Positions 24,873 to 34,814 of a stretch of 64,000 bases of DNA are shown piece after piece. The first letter of the stretch is position 1, and each line of letters starts with the position of its first letter. The stretch is from positions 1,178,001 through 1,242,000 of the forward strand of contig NZ_CP045809.1 in assembly GCF_025273675.1 (NCBI RefSeq), in the 5' to 3' direction. Position numbers and translations under genes: made by a program. This DNA comes from Gordonia pseudamarae (GTDB lineage Bacteria > Actinomycetota > Actinomycetes > Mycobacteriales > Mycobacteriaceae). The notes beneath the pieces were generated by a model. It was not told the DNA's origin and searched no databases. It was given only the letters and a program-made list of their open reading frames with translations.

Positions 24873-25162
24873 CCCCGCGCCCGCCGGGTCAGGCCGAGGC
24901 CACACCGTGGGGTCTGGGTGTGCTCGTCACCGTTGTGCTGGCCGTGTTCAGCGCATGCCTGCTGGTGGGGATCAACGACCTGCTCGGTGACATCCGATGG
25001 TGGCTCGGCTGGCTCGCAATGGCGATTGTCGCCTGCGGAATCGCCTGGACGCTATGGGATCTGCGGATGCTTCCGGTGTGGCGCTGGCTGGTGGGCGGTA
25101 GCTACGTCGGAATGCTGTCCGGGCTCGGATCCGGAGTGGTGCTCACCTTCATACCGCACTGA
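24869..25162 (+). CDS. Small membrane protein, DUF2537-like (Rv0882 position)
   Basis: Protein of 97 residues with three hydrophobic helices (GVLVTVVLAVFSACLLVG, WWLGWLAMAIVACGIAWTL and WLVGGSYVGMLSGLGSGVVL). The GTG at 24869 overlaps the methyltransferase stop (GTGA), so the two are coupled. No catalytic residues are visible. The mycobacterial counterpart at this place is also a short membrane protein. The repeat element described next begins at its stop codon. Confidence 0.75.
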   Translation: MTPRPPGQAEATPWGLGVLVTVVLAVFSACLLVGINDLLGDIRWWLGWLAMAIVACGIAWTLWDLRMLPVWRWLVGGSYVGMLSGLGSGVVLTFIPH

Positions 25163-25350
25163 ATATATGCGCCGGGCCTCGGTCTGTGGGCCCTCACATC
25201 CCCGTTCTTCCTCCGTCGTTCGCGCGGGCTCCTTCGTCGCCCGGCTCACTCCGTCGTCCAGAACGGGGCGGGCCCACACACCGAACCCGGCTGAATATAT
25301 GCGCCGGGCCTCGGTCTGTGGGCCCGCACATCCCCGTTCTTCCTCCGTCG
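25159..25350. repeat. 132-bp palindromic repeat element, 1.5 copies
   Basis: A full unit (25159-25290) and a partial one (25291-25350) share CTGAATATATGCGCCGGGCC and TCGGTCTGTGGGCCC. Within the full unit, TGTGGGCCC..CCCCGTTCT pairs with AGAACGGGG..GGGCCCACA, so the RNA or single strand would form a long hairpin. The second copy runs to within 7 bp of the DUF6928-like stop codon. No transposase is nearby; it resembles a dispersed REP/MITE-like element and may also serve as a terminator. Confidence 0.8.
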
Positions 25351-25357
25351 AACCCGT

Positions 25358-26191
25358 CTATAGCCCGAAGTACCGCCTGAGACGCCGAAGGAAGCGACCT
25401 TTCGGTTTTCCTTTGCCCGCCGGTGGAGTTGCCGGAGCCTCCGGGAACTGGTCGGGGGGCGCGGGTTGCGGCGTCGCCACGGTCCTGGCAACCATATGAT
25501 CGGCAGCGGTGACCACATGATCGGCAGCGGCGACGTAACCGGCGGGGTGCACCCGGAAACCCGTGACCGGGATGGTCGCCGGATCAGTGTCGGTATCGGC
25601 GAGGGGATGGGTGAACCGGAATCCGAGCCAGTCGCGGTTGGCTTGCTCGGCCAGCTCCTGCGGATGAAACGGCAGCGCCATCAGCTCCGGCTGCGCGCCC
25701 GGCGCGTAATAGATCGGGCACTCGCCCGCCCAGAACGGACGCTCGAAGACGAACGGAATGCCCTCGTCCTCGTAGATGGTCACCGGGTTGGCCGAGAATG
25801 CGCGGCGCAATGTGCCTGCCTCCCACCGTGCGAACGCGCCCAGCGCGGTGCCGGGATCGGTGTGCAGCAGTGTCACCACATGGCTGGTGCGGACCGCCAT
25901 GATCGTCTTGGTCAGGGTCGACGGCCGGGCGGTGACGAAGAGCGGACACACCACCACCGCCAGTCCGCCGTACGATCCGACATACACGATCGAATCAGGA
26001 TCGGAGTCGGCGTCGACGGCGGCAGTCGCGGTCGCCAGGTCGGTGTCGACGGCGGGAACGAGCACCTTGTCGCCGTAGATCGGCTGGATGAGTGTGCGGG
26101 CGTCATCGGGACTGTTGATGAGGCCTTCGCGGATGCGGACCGTGGCATCGGGTGTGTCGATGAACCAGACGGCTGTGGCGCGGGCGGACAC
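25358..26191 (-). CDS. Conserved actinobacterial protein, DUF6928-like
   Basis: Soluble protein of 277 residues. It begins with a short beta-rich motif (TAVWFIDTPDATVRIREGL) and carries GSYGGLAVVVCPLFV and SHVVTLLHTDPGTALGAFARWEAGTLRR blocks typical of the family I recall as DUF6928. A Pro/Lys/Arg-rich tail ends in RRLRRYFGL. No catalytic motif is recognised. GTG at 26191 lies 3 bp after the sepH stop on the same strand, so they are cotranscribed. This could tie it to cell division, but that is only contextual. Confidence 0.6.
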   Translation of the reverse strand: MSARATAVWFIDTPDATVRIREGLINSPDDARTLIQPIYGDKVLVPAVDTDLATATAAVDADSDPDSIVYVGSYGGLAVVVCPLFVTARPSTLTKTIMAVRTSHVVTLLHTDPGTALGAFARWEAGTLRRAFSANPVTIYEDEGIPFVFERPFWAGECPIYYAPGAQPELMALPFHPQELAEQANRDWLGFRFTHPLADTDTDPATIPVTGFRVHPAGYVAAADHVVTAADHMVARTVATPQPAPPDQFPEAPATPPAGKGKPKGRFLRRLRRYFGL

Positions 26192-26194
26192 GGG

Positions 26195-27319
26195 TCAGCT
26201 GTGCCCGTTGCCACGGACGCCGAGCAGGACGTCCTCCCAGGCGGGAACCGGCGGGGTGCGGGTTTTGCGTCGCGGCTTCACTTGTGCGTCGTCACCATGT
26301 TCATCGTGGGAGGCTTCCTCGTGGTCTCCGGTGCGGGGGATGCCAGGGGCGGTCGGCGTCTGCCCGTCAGGGCTCCGGTCGGCCACGGGGGCGTCGTCGG
26401 ACCGGCCGAGCGTGCGCCCGCGCGTGATCGGGGTGGGTGCGGCCGCACGCCGATCATCGGTGTCCGACTCGTCGCGGTACCCACTGTCCGACGGTTCGGT
26501 GCCGCTCGGCCCATAGCGCACGGTGACCGCCGGTGCCCCGGTCTCGCCGGCGTCGTACGTGTCCGCCTCGTACTCACCCGCGCCGTATTCGTTTGCGTCG
26601 GGCCGCGCAACCGGGAACCCGGTGGCGGATTCGGGAGTAGGACGCACCGGCTGGGCGTGATCGGCGACGGTGGCCGACACCAACTCCGGCGCGGCCGGTT
26701 GCTCGAACGCCACCGGCGCCAGCCTGCGCCTGGGCTCGATCAGCTCGGGGTGGGTGATCTCGTAGGCCAACTCGTCGAGTGGATCGGTGAGGCCACCGTG
26801 TGAGCCGGGCCGGTACCGCCAGTGCGCGTAGCAGTCGCTGTGCCCGACGACCCACATGAGCTGGATGACCCAGTCGCCGTCGTCGCCCTTCCACGCGTCC
26901 CAGTCGACTTCGGCGTGGTTGTCACCGAACGCGCCGAACGCTTCGGTGACCGTTTCGGCGAGGGTGTACGCCGACGGGCCGTCCTCACGCAGCGGGTGCG
27001 AGAGCGCCGCCAGCTCGGTGGCCCGCTGACGTTCGAGCAGTACCGGGTGTGCGAAACGTTCGATCCGCTCCATCGTCACACCCGCGATCGCAGCCACCTC
27101 GGCGACGCTCGCACCGCCCCGGATACGGGCCTGGATCTCTCGGGGCCGCAGCGAACTCTCCATCTCGATCTGGATCTGGCCCAGTCGCGAGATGTCGCCG
27201 CGCGCGGCGGCACGCAGTCGCTCGTCGGCGGCGATGACGAAACGTTCGGCGGTCTCAGGGTCCTGGCAGATGACACGCTTACCGTCGGTATCGACACCGA
27301 CGACGCGGAGTTCACGCAT
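26195..27319 (-). CDS. sepH: Septation protein SepH (DUF3071, Rv0883c-like)
   Basis: Actinobacterial cell-division protein that binds FtsZ and stimulates its assembly. The protein has 374 residues. The conserved N-terminal DUF3071 domain (MRELRVVGVDTDGKRVICQDPETAERFVI..) contains a helix-turn-helix-like segment (SVAEVAAIAGVTMERIERFAHP) important for FtsZ interaction. A long acidic disordered middle follows, and the C-terminus carries the conserved PAWEDVLLGVRG box. The ATG is at 27319. The 196-bp gap to serC shows no recognised element. Confidence 0.95.
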   Translation of the reverse strand: MRELRVVGVDTDGKRVICQDPETAERFVIAADERLRAAARGDISRLGQIQIEMESSLRPREIQARIRGGASVAEVAAIAGVTMERIERFAHPVLLERQRATELAALSHPLREDGPSAYTLAETVTEAFGAFGDNHAEVDWDAWKGDDGDWVIQLMWVVGHSDCYAHWRYRPGSHGGLTDPLDELAYEITHPELIEPRRRLAPVAFEQPAAPELVSATVADHAQPVRPTPESATGFPVARPDANEYGAGEYEADTYDAGETGAPAVTVRYGPSGTEPSDSGYRDESDTDDRRAAAPTPITRGRTLGRSDDAPVADRSPDGQTPTAPGIPRTGDHEEASHDEHGDDAQVKPRRKTRTPPVPAWEDVLLGVRGNGHS

Positions 27320-27515
27320 CTGCTCCTCCTCTGTGACCTAGAGTACGGGGACCTTGAGTACGGGCATCGGGCCCAAGCCTAGATCAGACCGGTGGTCCCG
27401 GTACCCGATGACACGCACAAACCCCCATTTGCGCACACACCCGAAGGCATGTGATGGCAGTGATAGGTGATGCTACAGGCACCGGGGTGCACCGGTGTCG
27501 GAGAATCCGTCGTCG

Positions 27516-28796
<1,281 letters not shown>

Positions 28797-29909
28797 TCAG
28801 CGGTCCGCCCAGCCGTCGACATCCTCGGGGCGCCGCGGGCCGGGGCCGGTGTAGACGGCGGCGGGGCGCACCAGTTTGCCGAGTTGTTTCTGTTCGAGAA
28901 TGTGTGCACACCACCCGGCGGTGCGTCCGCAGGTGAACATCGCGGGCATCATATGGGTGGGTACCTCGGCGAAGTCGAGGATGACCGCGGCCCAGAACTC
29001 GACGTTGGTCTCGATGGCACGGTCGGGGCGGCGTTCGCGGAGTTCGGTGAGCGCGGCCAGTTCGAGGGCGGCCGCCACCTCGTACCGGGGGACGCCGAGT
29101 TCGCGTGCGGTGCGGCGCAATACGCGGGCGCGGGGATCCTCGGCCCGGTACACCCGGTGCCCGAATCCCATCAGTTTCTCCTTGCGGTCGAGAATGCCTT
29201 TCACCAGTGTGCGGGCGTCACCGGTGCGTTCGACTTCCTCGATCATCGGCAGCACGCGGGCGGGCGCGCCGCCGTGCAGCGGCCCCGACATCGCACCGAT
29301 CGCCCCCGACAGCGACGCCGCGACATCGGCGCCGGTGGAGGCGATGACGCGCGCGGTGAACGTGGAGGCGTTGAGACCGTGCTCGGCGGCGCTGACCCAG
29401 TAGGCGTCGATGGCCGCGACATGCCTGGGGTCGGGTTCGCCCTGCCACCGCGTCATGAAGCGGGAGGTGACGGTGGGGCAGTCGTCGATGATGTGCTGCG
29501 GTACCGCAGGCTGATAGATGCCCCGCGCCGACTGCGCCACATACGAGAGCGCCATCACCGATGCGCGGGCCAGGTTGTCGCGGGCGGTGCCGTCGTCGAT
29601 GTCCAGGAGCGGGCGATATCCCCAGATCGGGGCCAGCATCGCCAACGCGGCCTGCACGTCGACCCGGACGTCGCCGGTGTGGATGGGCAGCGGGAACGGT
29701 TCGGCCGGCGGCAGCCCGTCACCGAAACGGCCGTCGACGAGCAATGCCCACACGTCGGAGAAGGTGACCTCGTTCTCCACCAGGTCCTCGATGTCGACGC
29801 CCCGGTACCGGAGATTGCCGCCGTCCTTGTCGGGTTCGGCGATGTCGGTGGTGAAGGCGACGACGCCTTCGAGTCCGGCGGAGAATCCCTCGGGGACGTA
29901 TCCGGGCAT
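28797..29909 (-). CDS. citA: Citrate synthase-type enzyme CitA (Rv0889c-like)
   Basis: Second citrate synthase homologue of 370 residues in the type II bacterial family. Catalytic regions include SGPLHGGAPARVLPMIEEV (His), KLMGFGHRVYRAEDPRARVL (His) and NVEFWAAVILDFAEVPTHMMPAMFTCGRTAGWCAHILEQ (Asp/Arg). It lies 135 bp upstream of serC on the same strand. M. tuberculosis also carries citA and gltA2 in this region. It may act as citrate or 2-methylcitrate synthase; substrate choice cannot be read here. Confidence 0.93.
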   Translation of the reverse strand: MPGYVPEGFSAGLEGVVAFTTDIAEPDKDGGNLRYRGVDIEDLVENEVTFSDVWALLVDGRFGDGLPPAEPFPLPIHTGDVRVDVQAALAMLAPIWGYRPLLDIDDGTARDNLARASVMALSYVAQSARGIYQPAVPQHIIDDCPTVTSRFMTRWQGEPDPRHVAAIDAYWVSAAEHGLNASTFTARVIASTGADVAASLSGAIGAMSGPLHGGAPARVLPMIEEVERTGDARTLVKGILDRKEKLMGFGHRVYRAEDPRARVLRRTARELGVPRYEVAAALELAALTELRERRPDRAIETNVEFWAAVILDFAEVPTHMMPAMFTCGRTAGWCAHILEQKQLGKLVRPAAVYTGPGPRRPEDVDGWADR

Positions 29910-30077
29910 CGGCCCTCACCTCTTCGCGTCGTTCTCGATCATCGACGCCTGCGCGCCGGGCCGCGGTGTGCGGGCCTGTCCTGTCCGCCGGGGCTGGGGC
30001 GGACGCTCACCTGACCAAGACTGTAGTCAGGTCCACCGCCCGGATGTTCGCGGACCGGCGGAGTAACCTGCCACTAC

Positions 30078-30824
30078 GTGAACGATGATCTTCCCGGCAC
30101 CCGCCGGTACCGTGTCGACCTGCCCAGCCTGCGGGCCGGGTACGGGAACATCCACCCGTCCACCGTCGGGGAAGGGGACCGGGCCGCCGGTGCCGACGGG
30201 GTCGGCGAGAACCTCGACCCGAGCTGGCTGCACGGAGATCCGCCGTGGCTCGAGCTGTTCGAGGTGTGGTTGCGCGAGGCGCTCGACGCGCGGATCGCCG
30301 AACCCAACGCGATGGTGCTCGGCACGGTCGACGCCGCAGGTCTGCCCGTCACCCGTACAGTGCTGTGCAAGGGCGCCGACGCCGACGGCATCACCTTCTT
30401 CACCAACTACGACTCGGACAAGGGCCGTGACCTGGCCGTCCATCCGTACGCGTCGGTCACCTTCCCGTGGATCGCGCTGGAGCGGCAGGTGCATGTCCGG
30501 GGCCCGGTGGTCAAGGTCAGTGCCGCCGAAACGGCCGAGTACTGGACGAAACGGCCCCGCGGATCGCAGTTGTCGGCGGCGGCGTCGGACCAGTCGCAGC
30601 CTATCGGCAGCCGCCTCGAACTGGAGGCCAAGGCCGCCGAGGTGGCCCACCGATTCGGCGGATTCGATTCGGGCCCAGCGGTTCCCGTGCCCGACAACTG
30701 GGGTGGCTACCGGATCACGCCGCAGGTCGTCGAGTTCTGGCAGGGCCGGGCCAACCGGTTGCACAACCGGGTCCGGCTGATCCTGGGTGAGGACGGCTGG
30801 CACGCGCGACGATTGCAGCCCTGA
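30078..30824 (+). CDS. pdxH: Pyridoxamine 5'-phosphate oxidase
   Basis: FMN-dependent oxidase making pyridoxal 5'-phosphate from PNP or PMP. The protein has 248 residues with an N-terminal extension rich in Gly/Asp. Family features are [36 protein letters not shown], the FMN-binding [16 protein letters not shown], and C-terminal [16 protein letters not shown] with the conserved substrate-contacting residues. The GTG at 30078 is divergent from citA. The MFS gene begins 2 bp after its stop. Enzymes such as SerC in this window use the cofactor. Confidence 0.95.
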   Translation: MNDDLPGTRRYRVDLPSLRAGYGNIHPSTVGEGDRAAGADGVGENLDPSWLHGDPPWLELFEVWLREALDARIAEPNAMVLGTVDAAGLPVTRTVLCKGADADGITFFTNYDSDKGRDLAVHPYASVTFPWIALERQVHVRGPVVKVSAAETAEYWTKRPRGSQLSAAASDQSQPIGSRLELEAKAAEVAHRFGGFDSGPAVPVPDNWGGYRITPQVVEFWQGRANRLHNRVRLILGEDGWHARRLQP

Positions 30825-30826
30825 GG

Positions 30827-32095
30827 GTGCCGGGGTTTCTGGCCGACACCGCACCGCTGCGGAATCCCGACTTCCGGCGGCTGTGGCTGGCGAATATCGT
30901 CACGGTGGTCGGCGCCCAGCTGACCATCGTCGCGGTACCCGCGCAGATCTACCTGATCACCGGTAGTTCGGCCTATGTCGGTCTGACGGGTGTGTTCGGT
31001 CTGGTTCCGCTGGTGGTGTTCGGTCTGTGGGGCGGCGCGCTCGCCGACGCGATGGACCGGCGGACACTGCTGGTGTGCACCACCGCCGGTCTCATCGGAT
31101 GCAGCGCGCTGTTCTGGGCGCAGGCCGCCACCGGCGTCGACAACGTGTGGGTGATCCTGTCACTGTTCGCGGTGCAGCAGGCGTTCTTCGCGGTCAACCA
31201 GCCGACCCGCACCGCGATCCTGCCCCGACTGTTGCCCGCGCGGGAGTTGCCCGCCGCGCTGAGTCTGTCGATGACGGTCACCCAGGCCGGTGCCATCGCG
31301 GGACCGCTGGTCGGTGGCGCACTGATCCCGGTGCTGGGTTTCCCGGCGCTGTATCTGCTGGACACCATGTTCCTGGTGCCTACCTTGTTCGCCGTGATCC
31401 GGTTGCCGTCGATGACGCCCGACGGCGACGCGCCCCGGACGGCGGGACTGCGGGCGGTGATCGACGGGCTGCGTTATCTGTCGCGGGAGAAGATCCTGCT
31501 CGCCTCGTTCGTCGTCGACCTGATCGCCATGATCCTGGGAATGCCGCGGGCGCTGTTCCCACAGATGGCGCACGAGAACTTCGGCGGGCCGCAGGAGGGC
31601 GGCTGGGCGTTCGCACTGCTGTTCATCGCCATCTCGGCGGGTGCGGTGCTGGGCGGGGTGTTCTCGGGTTGGGTGAGCCGGGTTCGGCGGCAGGGGCTGG
31701 CGGTGATCGTGTGCATCCTCATCTGGGGGGCCGCGGTCGCCGGTGCCGGGCTGGCGGTGGCGTTCGCCGGTGGTTCGGCGCTGCCGATATTGCCCGTGGT
31801 GCTGGTGCTGCTGATGGTCGGCGGCGCCGCGGACATGGCCTCGTCGGCGTTCCGGCAGTCGATCATGCTGGCCGCCGCCACCGACGAGGTGCGTGGACGG
31901 CTGCAGGGGGTGTTCATCGTGGTGGTGGCCGGTGGGCCACGAATCGCCGACGTCGCACACGGTGCGGCCGCGGCATCGGTGGGGGTTGCCTGGGCGACGT
32001 CGATGGGCGGCGTCGGCGTGATCCTCGCCACGCTCGTGGCGGCGGCGCTGATCCCGTCGTTCCTGCGCTACCGGGTGGGCGCGCGGGAGAACTGA
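30827..32095 (+). CDS. MFS transporter, EntS-like
   Basis: Membrane protein of 422 residues with 12 predicted helices. The N-terminus MPGFLADTAPLRNPDFRRLWLANIVTVVG and the GGALADAMDRRTLL motif (a loop 2-3 signature) match the MFS subfamily of multidrug and siderophore exporters. PTRTAILPRLLPARELPAALSL is a further hallmark. The GTG start lies 2 bp after the pdxH stop, so they are coupled, although no functional link is known. The exported substrate is unknown. Confidence 0.9.
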   Translation: MPGFLADTAPLRNPDFRRLWLANIVTVVGAQLTIVAVPAQIYLITGSSAYVGLTGVFGLVPLVVFGLWGGALADAMDRRTLLVCTTAGLIGCSALFWAQAATGVDNVWVILSLFAVQQAFFAVNQPTRTAILPRLLPARELPAALSLSMTVTQAGAIAGPLVGGALIPVLGFPALYLLDTMFLVPTLFAVIRLPSMTPDGDAPRTAGLRAVIDGLRYLSREKILLASFVVDLIAMILGMPRALFPQMAHENFGGPQEGGWAFALLFIAISAGAVLGGVFSGWVSRVRRQGLAVIVCILIWGAAVAGAGLAVAFAGGSALPILPVVLVLLMVGGAADMASSAFRQSIMLAAATDEVRGRLQGVFIVVVAGGPRIADVAHGAAAASVGVAWATSMGGVGVILATLVAAALIPSFLRYRVGAREN

Positions 32096-32129
32096 GCGCG
32101 GGAGGACTGGGCGCACCGACCGGCGGGGG

Positions 32130-33002
32130 TCAGCGGTCCCGGAACCGGATCAGCGAACCGGCCACCAACTGCGCGGCGGCGTCGAGTGAGCGCGCCGTCA
32201 GCACCCCGGCGACGGGGTAGCCGCCGGTCACCGGATGGTCGGCGAGGAAGATCACCGGGTTGCCGGTGGGTGGCACCTGTACCGCGCCGTGTGCGAGACC
32301 TTCGGACGCGAGTTCGCCGGCGTCGGAGCGGTGACGGGCGGGAGCCTCGGTGGCACCGGCGGGACGGGACAGCCGCACGCCGACCCGATTGCTGTCGGCG
32401 CCGACCTCCCACACCCCGGTGACCAGGCAGGCCGGTTCGGCCAGCAGATCGCGGCGTGGACCGTCGAACATGTCGAGGGTGATGACGCGGTCGCGTCGGG
32501 TGTCCACCGGAGCCAGGGCGACCGGCGGTAGATCCGCTTGCGGCGCACCGATGTCCAGCACATCGCCGGCCGCCAGCGGCGGCGGGCCGAGCCCGGACAG
32601 GATGTCGGTGGACCGTGAGCCGAGCACCGGTGGCACGTCGACTCCGCCCCGGATCGCCACGTAACTGCGGCAACCGCTCTCGGGGAAGCCGACGCTCAAC
32701 TCGGCGCCGGCGGGCAGTTCGATGCGGGCGCCGATGCCGACCGGCCGCCCGTTCGCGGTGACCTGCCCCACCGCGCCGGTCACCGCGGCCAGCAGACGCT
32801 GCGCGGCCCGCAGCCGCAGTCCGCCGAGTGTCACCTCTATCACCGCCGCCGATTCGGGGTTGCCCACCAGCCGATTCGCCAGGCGCAGAGCGCCGCGGTC
32901 GGCTCCGCCCGAGCGCGGCACTCCGAGATGGGCGTGGCCGCCCCGGCCCAGATCCTGCACGGTGGCGAGCGGGCCGGTGGCCAGGACGTGCGCCTGATTC
33001 AT
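32130..33002 (-). CDS. pxpC: 5-oxoprolinase subunit C / biotin-dependent carboxyltransferase family (PxpC/KipA)
   Basis: Protein of 290 residues in the cyclophilin-like KipA/PxpC family. Supporting stretches are TVQDLGRGGHAHLGVPRSGGADRGALRLANRLVGN and SNRVGVRLSRP followed by EGLAHGAVQVPPTGNPVIFLADHPVTGGYPVAGVL. With PxpB and PxpA it forms 5-oxoprolinase. Its ATG overlaps the pxpB stop by 4 bp. No pxpA (LamB/YcsF) gene is visible in the window, so the complex may be assembled from a distant gene. Confidence 0.92.
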   Translation of the reverse strand: MNQAHVLATGPLATVQDLGRGGHAHLGVPRSGGADRGALRLANRLVGNPESAAVIEVTLGGLRLRAAQRLLAAVTGAVGQVTANGRPVGIGARIELPAGAELSVGFPESGCRSYVAIRGGVDVPPVLGSRSTDILSGLGPPPLAAGDVLDIGAPQADLPPVALAPVDTRRDRVITLDMFDGPRRDLLAEPACLVTGVWEVGADSNRVGVRLSRPAGATEAPARHRSDAGELASEGLAHGAVQVPPTGNPVIFLADHPVTGGYPVAGVLTARSLDAAAQLVAGSLIRFRDR

Positions 33003-33664
33003 CCGTCCTCACCTTCGGTGACGAACCGGACCAAGGTGCCCGGCGTGAGCAGTGCGGGCTGTTCGGCACGATCGTCCCATAATCGGATATCGGTGTGTCC
33101 CAACAGGTACCATCCTCCCGGACTGGGTCCCGGGTAGACGGCGCTGTAGCCGGCGGCGATCGCCACCGACCCCGCCGGAACCCGGGGGCGCGACTCCGGG
33201 CGCCGTCCGACCCCGGCGAACGGATGCGATGAACCGGACGGCCCGGCGGGCGACAGATATCCGAAACCCGGTGCGAAACCCATGAACCGGACCTGCCACA
33301 GGGTGTGCCGGTGCAGGTCCGGTACCTCGTCGGGCGCCGTTCCGATGATCGCGGCCACCGCGGCCAGATCGGCACCGTCGTACACCACCGGTATCGACAC
33401 CGTCGGCGGATGCGTCGGCTGACCGGGCCCCGCCGCGGCCGCCCGCAGGGCGCGGCGCACCCCGAGCACGTCCACGCCGGCACCGGACTCGGCCTGCACC
33501 AGCAGGGTGTGCGCGCCGGGTACCAGATCGGTGATCGTGGGCAGCGCACCCGTGGCGCGGGCGTCGGTGAGCGTGCGCCACGCGTGGTCACCGGCCGCCG
33601 CCGGATCGTCGTCGGAACCGAAATCCAGCAGCAGCGCGTCGGGGCCGACGGGCAATACACGCAT
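32999..33664 (-). CDS. pxpB: 5-oxoprolinase subunit B (PxpB/KipI family)
   Basis: Protein of 221 residues, allophanate hydrolase subunit 1 / KipI family. VRFMGFAPGFGYLSP is the conserved core. SRPRVPAGSVAIAAGYSAVYPGPSPGGWYLLGHTDIRLWD is the C-terminal signature. ATG at 33664 (MRVLPVGPDALLLDF) is the natural start; a longer in-frame upstream reading is not family-like. It is translationally coupled to pxpC. It probably takes part in 5-oxoproline breakdown and feeds glutamate metabolism. Confidence 0.92.
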   Translation of the reverse strand: MRVLPVGPDALLLDFGSDDDPAAAGDHAWRTLTDARATGALPTITDLVPGAHTLLVQAESGAGVDVLGVRRALRAAAAGPGQPTHPPTVSIPVVYDGADLAAVAAIIGTAPDEVPDLHRHTLWQVRFMGFAPGFGYLSPAGPSGSSHPFAGVGRRPESRPRVPAGSVAIAAGYSAVYPGPSPGGWYLLGHTDIRLWDDRAEQPALLTPGTLVRFVTEGEDG

Positions 33665-33792
33665 ACCGCGAGCGTAGTGGGCGCGCGTCCGCGTCGCCCC
33701 ATACCTGCGCCGATCGCCGCCGCGCGACGGCAACTGGCACGATAAGCACAGGGTTGCTATGGGCACAGGGGCAGCGACGAAAGGGGCAGGGT

Positions 33793-34752
33793 GTGCGCGA
33801 GATCGTGGTGTGTGGTGAGGCGCTGGTCGACGTGGTGCAGTCGGCGGTGGTGACACCGTCGGCCTCGGTCGCCGAGACCGGCGCGCTGCCCTCGCTGGCA
33901 CCGGCGCTCGGCGGCGGACCGTTCAACGTGGCCGTCACCATCGGCAGACTCGGCGGAGCGGTGTCGTTCTGTTCGGTGGTCTCCACCGACGCCTACGGCG
34001 AGGCGATCATCACCGCCCTCGGCGCGGCGGGCGTCGACACGACGCCGGTGACGCGACGGCCCGAACCCACGTCGCTGGCGCTGGCCACCATCGGTCCGGA
34101 CGGGGCCGCGCAGTACACCTTCTACGTCGACGGCACCGCCGACCGGACGATGACCGATCCGGGTGAGCTGCCGCCGTCGGTGCGGGCGGTCTGCTTCGGA
34201 ACCCTGTCACTGGTCCTGGAGCCGGGTGCGTCGGCGTACGAGGCGCTCATGCACCGCGCCCACGCGCAGGGCCGGCTGGTGGTGCTCGACCCCAACATCA
34301 GGTCCGCGGTCATCGCCGACCCGGATGCCTACCGGCGGCGGTTCCGCTCGTGGTTGCCGTCGGTGGATGTGCTCAAGCTCTCCGACGAGGATCAGCGCTG
34401 GCTCGGCGAGGGCGGCGCGGGTTCGTCGGTGCCCGAGTGGCTCGCCGCAGGTGTCGGTGCTGTTGTCACCACCGCAGGTTCTGCCGGGATCACGGTCGCC
34501 ACCAGCGATTTCACCGCGCATGTCGACTCCTGTGCGGTGGCCGTCGCCGACACCATCGGTGCTGGTGACAGCGTGATGGGGGCTATCGTGCGGGCCTTGC
34601 AGCAGCGTGATGCGCTGTCGGCGGAGGCGCTTGCGGGACTCGAGGTTGACGACTGGCGGGAGGTCGCAGTATTCGCCGCGGAGGTCGCCGCCGTTACAGT
34701 TTCCAGGCCCGGAGCAGACCCTCCGTGGGCGAGCGAGCTGAGAACCGACTAG
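33793..34752 (+). CDS. PfkB-family carbohydrate kinase (fructokinase-like)
   Basis: Sugar kinase of 319 residues in the ribokinase/PfkB family. N-terminal VVCGEALVDVV and LGGGPFNVAVTIGRLG are the first PfkB signature. The DTIGAGDSVMGAIVRAL block is the second, with the catalytic Asp in the GAGD loop. The GTG at 33793 follows AAGGGGCAGG. The enzyme most resembles bacterial fructokinases, but substrate specificity is inferred only. It ends 62 bp before gltA. Confidence 0.9.
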   Translation: MREIVVCGEALVDVVQSAVVTPSASVAETGALPSLAPALGGGPFNVAVTIGRLGGAVSFCSVVSTDAYGEAIITALGAAGVDTTPVTRRPEPTSLALATIGPDGAAQYTFYVDGTADRTMTDPGELPPSVRAVCFGTLSLVLEPGASAYEALMHRAHAQGRLVVLDPNIRSAVIADPDAYRRRFRSWLPSVDVLKLSDEDQRWLGEGGAGSSVPEWLAAGVGAVVTTAGSAGITVATSDFTAHVDSCAVAVADTIGAGDSVMGAIVRALQQRDALSAEALAGLEVDDWREVAVFAAEVAAVTVSRPGADPPWASELRTD

Positions 34753-34814
34753 GTTGTACCCAATGGTCCTACCGGACCACAACAAAATTCACTTCAATGC
34801 AAGAAGGGGATCGC

